This document shows positions 31,797 to 41,460 of a DNA stretch of 64,000 nt, piece after piece (the stretch's first letter is position 1; every line of letters starts with the position of its first letter). Origin of the DNA: Pyrinomonadaceae bacterium (lineage in GTDB: Bacteria > Acidobacteriota > Blastocatellia > Pyrinomonadales > Pyrinomonadaceae). A program made the translations under genes and the position numbers. Location: the NCBI GenBank assembly GCA_030841085.1, contig JAVEDP010000004.1, forward strand, positions 62,001 to 126,000, given 5' to 3'. Below the pieces are notes generated by a model. The model did not search any database. It had not been told where the DNA came from and was given only the letters and a program-made list of their open reading frames with translations.

Positions 31797-32001
31797 AAGA
31801 GTGGCATAGGCTTTAGCCTGTGGCCTCTAACCTAACAAGCACCGACTGAAGTCTATGCCACTGGTTCGGGCGGCGTCGGCGCTTAGTTCAGAAACTACCT
31901 GACTTGTCGCCGCACCGACTGCTCAATGAGAACTTCAACCATGTGCCATAGACTTCAGTCTGTGCCGTGCTCGTCAACACAGACTAAAGTCTATGCTACA
32001 A
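31797..32001. repeat. catagacttcagtctgtg repeat cluster
   Basis: tggcataggctttagcctgtggcc, gactgaagtctatgcca, ccatagacttcagtctgtgcc, acagactaaagtctatgct. Confidence 0.85.
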
Positions 32002-32054
32002 CAGTCATCAAACCTGACTGCTTGCATGTTCATCGTTAACGCGAACTCCAACAC

Positions 32055-32660
32055 TCAGGGAACGCGAGCTGGGTTGTCTGGCGAGTTCAAGAATTCGGAT
32101 CGTTTGCCGGGCGCCGATTTGTCTATCTTGATTGTTTTCGTTTCCAGTTTTTCCTGCGGTCGCTTATCGCCTTGGGCAAGCGTGTAGGGAACCACGGCAT
32201 TCTCAGACCCGGTATGCAGCGCCACCACTTTGGCCGATATGTAATCTTGCGCCTTCAACTGCAGTGAATAGCGGCCCTCTTGTGACGTGTCGAGGTCCGC
32301 GGGAGTTAACGGCACCTGCTTCCGCTCGGTGGTATCGCTCCTACGCCGCTTGAGCTCGAGCTCCACCGAGAGCGCGCTGAGCTTTCCATTGCTGATGTTT
32401 CTGACGTTGCCACCAAGCACTGTATTGGTCCCCTGAAGCAATGCCTCATCCACCAGAATCAATGCCTGAGCCGGCGCTTTCGGTGAAACGATGGCCGCTT
32501 GCTGAGTCGGCGCGGCGCTCTGCGCTTGCCGCTTCCGCAAATAGGCATAACCAGCGAAAACGATTGCGGTGATCAGCAACGCCGCAACCGCAGCCGCAAC
32601 CTTCAACCCTGAAGATTCAGTCGCTTCGATAAAAACTTCTTCGCGATCTTCTGTAATCAT
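32055..32660 (-). CDS. Hypothetical single-TM protein
   Basis: 201 aa; TM VAAAVAALLITAIVFAGYAYL. Confidence 0.6.
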   Translation of the reverse strand: MITEDREEVFIEATESSGLKVAAAVAALLITAIVFAGYAYLRKRQAQSAAPTQQAAIVSPKAPAQALILVDEALLQGTNTVLGGNVRNISNGKLSALSVELELKRRRSDTTERKQVPLTPADLDTSQEGRYSLQLKAQDYISAKVVALHTGSENAVVPYTLAQGDKRPQEKLETKTIKIDKSAPGKRSEFLNSPDNPARVP

Positions 32661-32704
32661 GATGGAACGCTATTAAAGTTATACATTAAGTGGGCTGCAA
32701 CCGA

Positions 32705-33328
32705 TTATTCGCTGCGACCGGGAGGCGGCGCACCAGTAAGATTTTCAATTAGAGCGGAAAGGAATTCCTCTTCCGCCACACCCAAAGTGTTTAGCGTGAT
32801 CCACTCCGCACCGGTTGCTCCGTCAGTCCTACCTTCAATCTTTGCATTAACTGCGACGTTTGCGCTGGTGCCGTCAATCGGTTGCACTTCGACAGTTATC
32901 GTGTAGCGTCCGCGAGTCCAGCCGCGCGCGATGGCAGTAGAAATGTCGGCGTAGCGGCCGAGTTCCGATTGGCTGACGACCACTCCCTTAATGAACGTGT
33001 AAGGCTGGCTGATGATAATGCCATCGGCAGGTTTTGATGCTGCTTCGTCGACGATCAGGTTTCGATCCCGCATGACATCAGCGATGCCTTTAAGAATTAC
33101 GTCGCGTCTTGCGGTGAAGCGGTACGGATTCGGAAGTGGAGGCAAAGCCGCCGCTCTGCCGAAATCCATGCCTCTGCCCGTGCCAACGTCGGTTTTGCTG
33201 CCGTTATCACCTGCTTGCCGGATGCCGTTGTCGCGCACCCGCTCGCTCTGTTTATCGCCTCCCTTACCCTGTGACCAGGCCGGCGCGCTTAGCAGAATTG
33301 CGACTAGCAGAGCAATTGCGAATTTCAT
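32705..33328 (-). CDS. Hypothetical secreted protein
   Basis: Signal peptide MKFAIALLVAILLSAPAWSQ from internal ATG. Confidence 0.6.
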   Translation of the reverse strand: MKFAIALLVAILLSAPAWSQGKGGDKQSERVRDNGIRQAGDNGSKTDVGTGRGMDFGRAAALPPLPNPYRFTARRDVILKGIADVMRDRNLIVDEAASKPADGIIISQPYTFIKGVVVSQSELGRYADISTAIARGWTRGRYTITVEVQPIDGTSANVAVNAKIEGRTDGATGAEWITLNTLGVAEEEFLSALIENLTGAPPPGRSE

Positions 33329-33447
33329 CGTACACAACCTTTGAGAAAGAAACGATTTGCTGCAAGGGAGATACAAACTCAGAATAGATTAAGGCACAGG
33401 CAATTTCAAGATGGTACCCACGGCGGGTGGTGTCTTAGTTTGAAATC

Positions 33448-33550
33448 TTCTTTGTGCGTCCTTTGTGTTCTCTGTGCCTCAGTGGTGAATTCTTATTAGG
33501 GATTGCTCACCGCAGAGGCACAAAGCCCACGAAGGACGCACAGAGAAAAC
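33448..33550. repeat. MITE-like inverted repeat, copy 1
   Basis: tttgtgcgtcctttgtgttctctgtgcctcagtggtgaa ... ttgctcaccgcagaggcacaaagcccacgaaggacgcacagaga. Confidence 0.8.
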
Positions 33551-33597
33551 GGGAAATTAAGACACTACTCAACGGCGTTGGAGAAAACCGCACAAAT

Positions 33598-34653
33598 CTA
33601 TTTACCCGCAGCCGCATCTCGTTGAACTTCCCAGTTGCGCAGCGCTTGCACACCCACGCCAAAGTCGTGTTCGTTGCTATAAAAGTTATGGGCCCCATCG
33701 TCTCGCGACGGTTCGCGAACGTAGTACAGATAGTCTGTCGTTGCAGGATACAGCGCCGCTTCCAGCGAACTCTTTCCCGGCGCGGCAATTGGACCAGGCG
33801 GCAAACCCGCGTGCAGTCGAGTGTTGTATGGCGAACGCCGTTCGACGTCGCTTTTGTAAACCTTGCCGTCGTTTCGCCATTTTCCTTCGAGCTTCGATGC
33901 GTAGATGAGGCTCGAGTCAACTCCCAGCGCAATGTCTTTCTTCAGGCGGTTATAGATAACCGAAGCAACTAACGGCCGCTCATCGCTCAACTTTGCTTCC
34001 GTTTCAATCAGGGAAGCGATGGTCACAATTTGTCGCGGCGACATTTTCATCTCACGCGCCCGTTGCGACCACTCCGGTTTCCACTCGCGGCTAAAGCGTT
34101 TTACCATCATCTTAATTACATCCGCGGGCTTTGTATCAGGCGGAAAATCATAAGTGTCCGGAAAGATGTAACCCTCAAGATTCATCGCGGTCGGATCCAA
34201 ATCCTTAATCAAATCCACGTTGTCCATCAAGCGCAACGCCTCGTCAGCATCAGTCAGCCCGAATTCTGGGATCTTGACCATTGCATTCGCGATGTCCCAA
34301 CGCGTCCAACCTTCGATCACTGTCAAACGCAACATCCGTTGTTGGCCTTCGCGTAATCGCGCCAGGACGCCAACCGGCGAAATGGGTGAAGGGAAGTCGT
34401 ATTCGCCTGCCTTCAACTCACTGCCTTGCGACATTAGTTTCATGTACAGCGTCAAGGGCCACTTATGTTTGATGATTCCTTCACTGACCAGCCGATTCAC
34501 AACTGCGGTGGTTGATGAACCGCGGGGAATTTCGACGTACTGGCCATGCTTCGTGTGACGCGCGGGCGTGTGTAAATCGCGATAAGCCCAGGCAGTGGCG
34601 CCGCCGGCAATTACCAACAGCAGCAGGAAAACAATTAACAATATTCGTTTCAT
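33598..34653 (-). CDS. mltG: Endolytic transglycosylase MltG
   Basis: YlceG-like: IPRGSSTTAVVNRLVSEGII; IASLIETEAKLSDERPLVASVIYNRL; LPPGPIAAPGKSSLEAALYPA. Confidence 0.93.
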   Translation of the reverse strand: MKRILLIVFLLLLVIAGGATAWAYRDLHTPARHTKHGQYVEIPRGSSTTAVVNRLVSEGIIKHKWPLTLYMKLMSQGSELKAGEYDFPSPISPVGVLARLREGQQRMLRLTVIEGWTRWDIANAMVKIPEFGLTDADEALRLMDNVDLIKDLDPTAMNLEGYIFPDTYDFPPDTKPADVIKMMVKRFSREWKPEWSQRAREMKMSPRQIVTIASLIETEAKLSDERPLVASVIYNRLKKDIALGVDSSLIYASKLEGKWRNDGKVYKSDVERRSPYNTRLHAGLPPGPIAAPGKSSLEAALYPATTDYLYYVREPSRDDGAHNFYSNEHDFGVGVQALRNWEVQRDAAAGK

Positions 34654-34678
34654 TGGGAATCAGTGTAAATGAAGCGGG

Positions 34679-35155
34679 CTAGTCTGATAAATGCGGAGAC
34701 ACAAGCAGTCTTTCCTGATCCGAGGCCAGAAAGTCGCGGAGAATTAGAGCCGCCGCCTCGCTATCGATCTGCTTTCCGATGTCTTCGGCCCGGACACCGG
34801 CGGCGCGCAAGTTTCCCTCAGCCTCTGCCGATGAAAGCCGCTCGTCCTGCAGATACACAGGTAGCTTCAACGAGCGGGCAAACTTTGAAGCGGTTTCACG
34901 GGTCGCCAATGCAGCGTCTCCCGAAGAACCATTTAGTTTCAGCGGTAAACCAATTACCAGGGTTTTAGCGTCAAAGCGCAGTGCCAACTGTTCGACGTCG
35001 TGAAGCAATTGCTTCCAATTCGTCCGCTGAATGGCGTCGAGCCGATTAATTGAAATTGATAACGAGTCTGAGACAGCGACGCCGACCCGCTTGCTGCCGA
35101 GGTCGAGCGCCAGAACGGGAGCGCGAATCGGGTCTGTCACGTCGTTTTTCTTCAT
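34679..35155 (-). CDS. ruvX: Putative pre-16S rRNA nuclease / Holliday junction resolvase-like
   Basis: LALDLGSKRVGVAVSDS; LVIGLPLKLNGSSGD; YLQDERLSSAEAE. Confidence 0.9.
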   Translation of the reverse strand: MKKNDVTDPIRAPVLALDLGSKRVGVAVSDSLSISINRLDAIQRTNWKQLLHDVEQLALRFDAKTLVIGLPLKLNGSSGDAALATRETASKFARSLKLPVYLQDERLSSAEAEGNLRAAGVRAEDIGKQIDSEAAALILRDFLASDQERLLVSPHLSD

Positions 35156-35308
35156 GATGATTGCCGGCTTGAACGTGATCTCAAATTGATCGAATTACAC
35201 AGCCAGATATGGCAAAACCCAAGTTGCGCGCTTTAGCTGGCGGCCTGTATTATACGAAGTCACCAAGGCGCAGCCGCACCGCAGAATTGTTTAGACAAGA
35301 GGTACCTG

Positions 35309-36610
35309 ATGTCATTTCGCACTAAGTTTTCCCTAATTATCCTGTCATCGATGTTGGCTATTTATACCGTCGTTGGTGGCTGGATTTCCACTCGGGCCCA
35401 ACAGCCGGCCAACGATCCAAATGCCCAGCTGCGTATTTTCGAAAGCGTGCTTCAGCATATCCAGAATGATTATGTGGATGAGCCCAACATGGAAAAGGTT
35501 CGCGCGGGCGCCTTGCGCGGCCTGGCATACGGGCTGGATCCTTATTCGACTTATCTGACTCCCGATCAGGTTCGCCAGTATAACGAAAACGCGAACAGTA
35601 ACGCGGTTGGCATCGGCGCCGAGCTTTCGCAGGTCGCCTCTTATCTTTACGTAATCGCGCCGATGAAAGGCTCGCCGGCCGATCAGGTTGGTGTTCGCGC
35701 CGGCGACATCATTGAGTACATTGATGGTAAAGCCACTCGCGATATTTCGCTTTACGACGCGAAACAACTTCTGAATGGACCGGCAGGTTCGGAAGTGAAA
35801 CTTCGGATTCTGCGCGCCAACACACGCCCGCTCACGCTGACAGTCAAGCGCAGTTCGTTCCGCGCCCCGGCCGCCGAGGCGCATATGGAAGCAGGTCGTA
35901 TCGGTGTATTGCGCCTCAATAGTTTTGCTGAGGGCGAAGCGGCAGATGCGCGTGCTCGCTTGCAGGATTTGGTGAAGCAGGGCGCACAGAAAGTTGTTGT
36001 CGATCTGCGTGGGACGGCAGGCGGCTCGCTCGCCGAAGCCGTTACCGTCGCCAATCTATTTATCAAGGACGGCACACTGGCGCAGACTTCGGGTCGAGAG
36101 GGCAGAGCATTAAAAACGTTTAGCGCCGACAACAAGCTTGCGATTTTCTCGGGACCTGTCGTCGCGTTGATTGATGCGGGCACGGCGGGCGCCGCTGAAG
36201 TCGTGGCTTCGGCGTTTATCGATCGCAATCGCGGTCAGGTAGTCGGCGAAAAGAGTTTCGGCGCGGGCGCGGAGCAGCAACTGTACACTTTGCGCGGCGG
36301 AGACGGACTACTCTTGACTACGATCAAGTGGGCTTCTGCCAGCGGCAAACCTTTTCTCGGTGAGGATCGCGGTCATTCGGGCGTTGCTCCTTCAGTAGAA
36401 GTTAAGCGCCCCGAACTCGCCGACGCCGTTGACCCTGATGATTTGACCGGCAACGATGATGATCAGGTGACGAAGCCGGATCAACCGAATGAGAAGCAGG
36501 TCGCGCCGGAACCGCCGGCTGCGAAACCCGCTGTCGAAGACGTGCAAATGAAGAAGGCGCTGGAACTCCTCAGGGAAAACAAATCGGTGCAGTTGCAAAA
36601 AGCTGCCTGA
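35309..36610 (+). CDS. S41 C-terminal processing peptidase (CtpA-like) with PDZ domain
   Basis: IQNDYVDEPNMEKV; PDZ GSPADQVGVRAGDIIEYIDG; VVDLRGTAGGSLAEAVTVANLFI. Confidence 0.9.
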   Translation: MSFRTKFSLIILSSMLAIYTVVGGWISTRAQQPANDPNAQLRIFESVLQHIQNDYVDEPNMEKVRAGALRGLAYGLDPYSTYLTPDQVRQYNENANSNAVGIGAELSQVASYLYVIAPMKGSPADQVGVRAGDIIEYIDGKATRDISLYDAKQLLNGPAGSEVKLRILRANTRPLTLTVKRSSFRAPAAEAHMEAGRIGVLRLNSFAEGEAADARARLQDLVKQGAQKVVVDLRGTAGGSLAEAVTVANLFIKDGTLAQTSGREGRALKTFSADNKLAIFSGPVVALIDAGTAGAAEVVASAFIDRNRGQVVGEKSFGAGAEQQLYTLRGGDGLLLTTIKWASASGKPFLGEDRGHSGVAPSVEVKRPELADAVDPDDLTGNDDDQVTKPDQPNEKQVAPEPPAAKPAVEDVQMKKALELLRENKSVQLQKAA

Positions 36611-36636
36611 AGATCGCCGCCGATATTTATTAACAA

Positions 36637-36670
36637 AGGTCAGGGAACAATCCCTGGCCTTTGCTTTTTC
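36637..36670 (+). terminator. Rho-independent terminator after the S41 protease gene
   Basis: ggtcagggaacaatccctggcctttgctttttc stem-loop plus T-rich tract. Confidence 0.7.
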
Positions 36671-36950
36671 ACTTACTAATCCTCGGCGAAACGGACTGCG
36701 TTGGATATCGCATAGCTTGTAACTCCATATCGGGTAATCCGAATCAACGCAGGCAGCAATCAACTCGTCAGGTTCCGTTAACTGTTGAGTTTAGATTGTG
36801 AATACGTAATAAAACTGACTTTCCTTCTGCGATCCGCTCTGTTTCTGATTTAATACCCAATGCAGATGCGATGGTTGATTAATAGGAATAGCACTTGCTG
36901 CAACATCAGCCTTAGATGCTGCCTACACATTTGCGAAGGAGATAGAAACA

Positions 36951-37550
36951 ATGATTATGACTAATAAGTTGCTGCCCGTAGCCCTGGTCGCCGCCTTGAT
37001 TGGCGGTTCGGTTGGCGCTTTCGTAATGCACTCAAGAAACCAATCGACTACGGCCGACACAGCCACGACGCCGGCGTATTCGACTTCAACGAACGGCGAG
37101 ACGCAGTTTGCTCGTTATGAGCCGAACACTTCGGTAAACGATCCGTCAGTGCCCGCGCAGTTTGATACTACGCAGGAACGGACGGCTTATAAATCCGGTT
37201 TCGCTGATGGCTTCCGATCCTGCGAAGCCGGCGTTTCAGGAAATCAAGTATCGTCAAATGGCGTCCTTTATAGTCAGCCGCGAGTTGTCTACAGAAACAG
37301 TGGCCGCAGTACCGTCGCGCGCAGCTCAAGTAGTTCGCGTCGCGTTTACTACGACTATCAACGACCGCGCAGCCGCAGTTTTTGGCAGAAACATCGTGAC
37401 AAGCTGACGGTAGCAATGGGTACTGGCGGCGGCGCCCTCTTGGGCGGAATTATTGGTGGTAAAAAAGGTGCCGGCATTGGCGCGCTTGCAGGCGCCGGCG
37501 GTTCCGCTCTTTACACTTATAAGCTTCGGAATCGCAACCGACGCTACTAA
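36951..37550 (+). CDS. Glycine-zipper-like membrane protein
   Basis: GTGGGALLGGIIGGKKGAGIGALAGAGGSALYTY; N-terminal hydrophobic segment. Confidence 0.6.
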   Translation: MIMTNKLLPVALVAALIGGSVGAFVMHSRNQSTTADTATTPAYSTSTNGETQFARYEPNTSVNDPSVPAQFDTTQERTAYKSGFADGFRSCEAGVSGNQVSSNGVLYSQPRVVYRNSGRSTVARSSSSSRRVYYDYQRPRSRSFWQKHRDKLTVAMGTGGGALLGGIIGGKKGAGIGALAGAGGSALYTYKLRNRNRRY

Positions 37551-37579
37551 CGACGCTTACCGAGCAAGGCTTCGATAAT

Positions 37580-38524
37580 GTGGCGAACATGAGGGTAGTG
37601 CTCTCAATCGCGTTGAGCGTTCTGGCAGCAATCCCGTGGGCAGTCCCTGTTTCAGGGGCTGCCCATTTGTTTGCGGGCGAGCGCGCCACGCAACTGCTTC
37701 GCGCCTCGCCTCCGCCCCAACCAGCGCGCTTTCGCGTGGATGATGACCGCGGCCTTTTGATAAGCGTTTGGCTCAACGGACGCGGTCCGTATGTTTTTGT
37801 GATTGATACCGGCGCCGGTTTGAACGTGATCAGTGAACGGTTAGTTAATGCGGCAGGTCTTAGAACTGCCGAAACAAGCCAGACCCTGATTGGTGGACTG
37901 AGTGGCGTCACAACTTCTTCGAATCGCGAAGCCGCTCTCGACACGCTGGCACTTGGTTACCAAAACAATTTGTTGCCGCTGCGACAAAGCGCTTTGATCG
38001 TTAGCTATCTGCCCGCGGGTATAGAAGGGATTCTCGATCCAACCGTGGCGTTTGCTCCATACGGTTACTCGATCGATATGCCCAGCGGACGGATTGAGCC
38101 ACTCAATGATTCGACTGAGTTAAGTCATACTTCGCCGGCTGACGGCGCCACCGTTGAATGGCTGCGACGCGGCGATAGCGATCGGCCTTTCGTGAAACTC
38201 GGCGACGGCAGGCTCGCTTTAATCGACACCGGTTCTCGCTTTGGATTAGCGGTCAGCGACCGACAGGCGATAATCGTAAGCCGAGATAGAACGCGGCGCA
38301 CAATACCCAGCCTCGATTTGGGCGGCGGGACGATTAACGCGAGGCGCGTCGACCCGACTACCATAAGTATCGGTGAGCTGGTGCTCCGCGGCATTCCGAC
38401 AGACATCGTTTCCGGCGGCGCGGCCGACGCCCCGCTGATTTTAGGGCGAGACGCTTTGTATCCGTTTAAAATAAGTTTCTATCCGCGCAGGCGATTGATC
38501 GAGTTTGCCCCAATCGATCGATGA
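37580..38524 (+). CDS. Retropepsin-like aspartyl protease family protein
   Basis: FVIDTGAGLNVIS and LIDTGSRFGLAVS motifs. GTG 37580 or ATG 37589 start. Confidence 0.75.
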   Translation: MANMRVVLSIALSVLAAIPWAVPVSGAAHLFAGERATQLLRASPPPQPARFRVDDDRGLLISVWLNGRGPYVFVIDTGAGLNVISERLVNAAGLRTAETSQTLIGGLSGVTTSSNREAALDTLALGYQNNLLPLRQSALIVSYLPAGIEGILDPTVAFAPYGYSIDMPSGRIEPLNDSTELSHTSPADGATVEWLRRGDSDRPFVKLGDGRLALIDTGSRFGLAVSDRQAIIVSRDRTRRTIPSLDLGGGTINARRVDPTTISIGELVLRGIPTDIVSGGAADAPLILGRDALYPFKISFYPRRRLIEFAPIDR

Positions 38525-38564
38525 GGCATGACGACGCCCTGCGTTTTAATTTGAGCTTCGTAAA

Positions 38565-39701
38565 ATGACAGTCGTATTTCGCTTAATGGCCACTGCGCTG
38601 GCGCTCGTTATGTGCATCAGTGGTTTGCCTTTTGGACTGCGGTGGCTTGACACCGCTTTGCGGCGCGGCGGCTTGACGCCGCTTTTGGCCATCGCAAGCC
38701 ACGCCCAGGGACAACGACCGCGCGTTACTGTCCCGACCAAACCGCCGGCGCCACAAAAACCTGCAAGCGGTGATTCCGATGCCGACGCTGAAGTAGTGCG
38801 CGTCGAGACAGATCTCGTCAACACTCTATTCACAGCCGTCGATCAAAATCGCCACTTCGTCACGTCGCTGCGGTCCGAAGACGTGCGCATTTTTGAGAAT
38901 GACGTACCGCAAACCGTAAGCATGTTCCAACGCGAAACTGATCGGCCATTGTCGCTGGCGATTCTTATCGACACCAGCGAGTCACAAAGGGGCGTGATGG
39001 CCCAGGAAAAGCTGGCCGCGCGCGCGTTTGTTGAGTCGGTGATTCGGCCCAGCGTCGATCGTGCGGCAGTGCTTTCGTTCACCGGCATTCCCAAACTAGA
39101 GCAAGCGCTGACCGGCGATCCTGTCCGGCTGCGAGAGGGAATTGATCAAGTGCGCGTGGAATTGTCCGCGGAAAATGAGCGGCTGCTGGCGGCTGGCGAA
39201 GATCCGCTGCCGATTGAGCAAGACCCGAGCGGTTACACCAGTATTTGGGATGCACTGTGGCTCACCATTCAGGAACACCTGGTTAAAACTCCTGACAACA
39301 CGCGCCGCGCAATTATTCTCTTGTCGGACGGCGACGACACTGCCAGCCACAAGGATAAGCAGGAAGTGATCGACCTGGCTGTGAGGTCGGACGTCGTGAT
39401 CTATTCGATTGGAATTCGGGATGCAGATTTTCCCGAGGGAAAACTCGACGCCGGCGCTTTACGAAAAGTGTCTGATAAAACCGGAGGACGCACGTTCATT
39501 CCCGCGGGACCGGGCGACCTGACCCAGGCCTTTTCACAGATCGATCAGGAGCTTCGCTCGCAGTACTTGATTGCTTACTCACCGACGAATAAGAATCGCG
39601 ACGCAACATACCGGCGACTGCGCATCGAGATCATCAACCCCGAACTACGTAAACAAAAACTACAGTTGCTCTACCGCCAGGGCTATTACGCCAAGAAGTA
39701 G
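38565..39701 (+). CDS. VWA-domain protein (VWFA-related Acidobacterial family)
   Basis: ILIDTSESQRGVM; ILLSDGDDTASH; YLIAYSPTNKNRDATYRRLRIEI; N-terminus overlaps a repeat copy. Confidence 0.87.
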   Translation: MTVVFRLMATALALVMCISGLPFGLRWLDTALRRGGLTPLLAIASHAQGQRPRVTVPTKPPAPQKPASGDSDADAEVVRVETDLVNTLFTAVDQNRHFVTSLRSEDVRIFENDVPQTVSMFQRETDRPLSLAILIDTSESQRGVMAQEKLAARAFVESVIRPSVDRAAVLSFTGIPKLEQALTGDPVRLREGIDQVRVELSAENERLLAAGEDPLPIEQDPSGYTSIWDALWLTIQEHLVKTPDNTRRAIILLSDGDDTASHKDKQEVIDLAVRSDVVIYSIGIRDADFPEGKLDAGALRKVSDKTGGRTFIPAGPGDLTQAFSQIDQELRSQYLIAYSPTNKNRDATYRRLRIEIINPELRKQKLQLLYRQGYYAKK

Positions 39702-39851
39702 CGCTGACGTTGGCGGGATAATGTTCCTTTGGCGGTATTATCACGCAACGGGGCATATAATGCGCTTATTCCGTTATCCAGCAGCAGCGGGATAATATAT
39801 GGTTATGTTGCTTATTCTGTCGTACAACTCTCGCGAAGGGAAGTGAACCTC

Positions 39852-40220
39852 ATGCCGCGATTCGTCATCTACCCGAAGGAAGGCGACCGTCTTGAGTTGG
39901 AGTTCGAAAGGTTTGTGGTCAACGCTCAAAACCGCGAAATCGAACTCTACAACCAACATGGCGAACAATGTGGCGCGTTCGTGACGCGTGCCAACGCCGC
40001 TGTTGTTCCAACGGAACTGCGACCGACCCAACGGCTAGACATGCTGACGTTTACTGTTTACTTAGCAAACCATCATGACGAACCATTCTAAATCAACGGA
40101 ACGCATTTCGTTCGGCAGGATGATGGTTACGAATTTCGACTTAACGGCAACCGTCCTGTTCCCTCGGTTTACATTGACCCCATACAAATCGTAGGTCTAA
40201 CGTATGTGCAAACCAACTGA
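39852..40220 (+). pseudogene. Cassette A gene, unknown function, interrupted by in-frame TAA at 40089-40091
   Basis: MPRFVIYPKEGDRLELEFERF...HHDEPF*INGTHFVRQDDGYEFRLNGNRPVPSVYIDPIQIVGLTYVQTN*; frame stays open after the TAA for 42 codons. Confidence 0.6.
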
Positions 40221-40229
40221 ACGGACGCA

Positions 40230-40335
40230 ACATAACACATCGTTGGACGCGAGCGGCGGAAGCGTGTTTCGCATCATAGTTGGTCCGGCGACGCTTGATT
40301 GAATTCGCGCCGCCGCGTCAACTCAAACGTTGGGC
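40230..40335 (+). other. attC site 1 (type A)
   Basis: acataac...cgttggacgcgagcggcgg...ccgccgcgtcaactcaaacgttgggc; 106 bp. Confidence 0.88.
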
Positions 40336-40369
40336 GGCTTCACTTGCCGATGATGGAAAGGACCTAACG

Positions 40370-40678
40370 ATGCCCTGGTACGAAATTGGCGCTAGTCGCG
40401 ATCAACCCGAGCGCGGTAAAGACCGTCTGATTCGCATGACTCAAACGATCTGGGAATCGAGCGGCAAATCCGATGGCTTCGCATTGTTGGGTGCGCACAC
40501 AACATCCGACGGAAAATTTGACGTTTGTTACCTGACGCCTGCTTGCCAAGATCCAATAAATGGAAGCGGCGGCGGTTATTTCACTTTTTGGCAAGTCATC
40601 CCCATTGACAAAAAACCTCCCCGAGAGTCACTAGAGGTTCTTGTCGGAGATCCTAAAGCGTTGGCCTTGCTTGACTGA
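40370..40678 (+). CDS. Cassette B protein, unknown
   Basis: ATG 40370 with ggaaagga upstream; MPWYEIGASRDQPERGKDRLIRM..., 102 aa. Confidence 0.7.
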   Translation: MPWYEIGASRDQPERGKDRLIRMTQTIWESSGKSDGFALLGAHTTSDGKFDVCYLTPACQDPINGSGGGYFTFWQVIPIDKKPPRESLEVLVGDPKALALLD

Positions 40679-40689
40679 TTGACCGCGCC

Positions 40690-40795
40690 GCCCAACAAAT
40701 CGTTGGACGCGAGCGGCGGTAGCGTGTTTCGCATCATGACTGGTCCGGCGATGCGTTCGTGAATTCGCGCCGCCGCGTCAACTCAGACGTTAGAT
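40690..40795 (+). other. attC site 2 (type A)
   Basis: gcccaacaaatcgttggacgcgagcggcgg...cgccgccgcgtcaactcagacgttagat; 106 bp. Confidence 0.9.
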
Positions 40796-40875
40796 TGCTT
40801 TGGGTCCTATCAGGATTGAAGAAATGGGTCTTTATTCGATCATACTAGACTACTCTCTTATGGAGGCTCTAGACC

Positions 40876-41256
40876 ATGCCACCTAAATTGCTATCCCGAT
40901 ATAAAAGAATTGTTGCGAGTAGCACGCTCACCGCATTTTTGCTCGTTTATTCGAGTGCCATAGGTACAATAAATTATTTCAAATTAAGAAACATAGATCC
41001 TCCTGTGGCGGAGCAACAGAGTGAGTCCTTAGCTAGAAAGTTACTGGAAGAGCTAAGCACACACCCACCAGCCAGCGAAGAGGAGAACCGCATTTTTGCG
41101 GCGAAACTTGGCGTGATTGATCTTCGTCCGATCGCGCCTTGCTATGATTTGCGAGAAGCCGCTAAGCGAGAGTTTGACCGATATTACCGTAACTCAACGC
41201 CTGAAAACATAGAACAACTCAAGTCAATTCTCGGTTCGATAGTTAGGGACTGCTAG
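40876..41256 (+). CDS. Cassette C protein, N-terminally membrane-anchored, unknown
   Basis: MPPKLLSRYKRIVASSTLTAFLLVYSSAIG..., 126 aa. Confidence 0.7.
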   Translation: MPPKLLSRYKRIVASSTLTAFLLVYSSAIGTINYFKLRNIDPPVAEQQSESLARKLLEELSTHPPASEEENRIFAAKLGVIDLRPIAPCYDLREAAKREFDRYYRNSTPENIEQLKSILGSIVRDC

Positions 41257-41314
41257 TAATGTCGTTGCTCTATTTTCGTCGGTTCCGTCGGTTCTATAGT
41301 GTCACCAGAGCGCA

Positions 41315-41422
41315 ATCTAACAAGTCTTGCAGCTGACGGCGCGGTAGCATGCTCTTCAAGTAACCTTATTCCAGCGGGCTTGAATCCTGATCGCGCGCCG
41401 CAGCTGAAGGCCAGCGTTATGC
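41315..41422 (+). other. attC site 3 (type B)
   Basis: atctaacaagtcttgcagctgacggcgcgg...cgcgcgccgcagctgaaggccagcgttatgc; 108 bp. Confidence 0.88.
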
Positions 41423-41460
41423 GGCGGGAGTCTCTCGATGACCGCCACTTGAGCACGACA

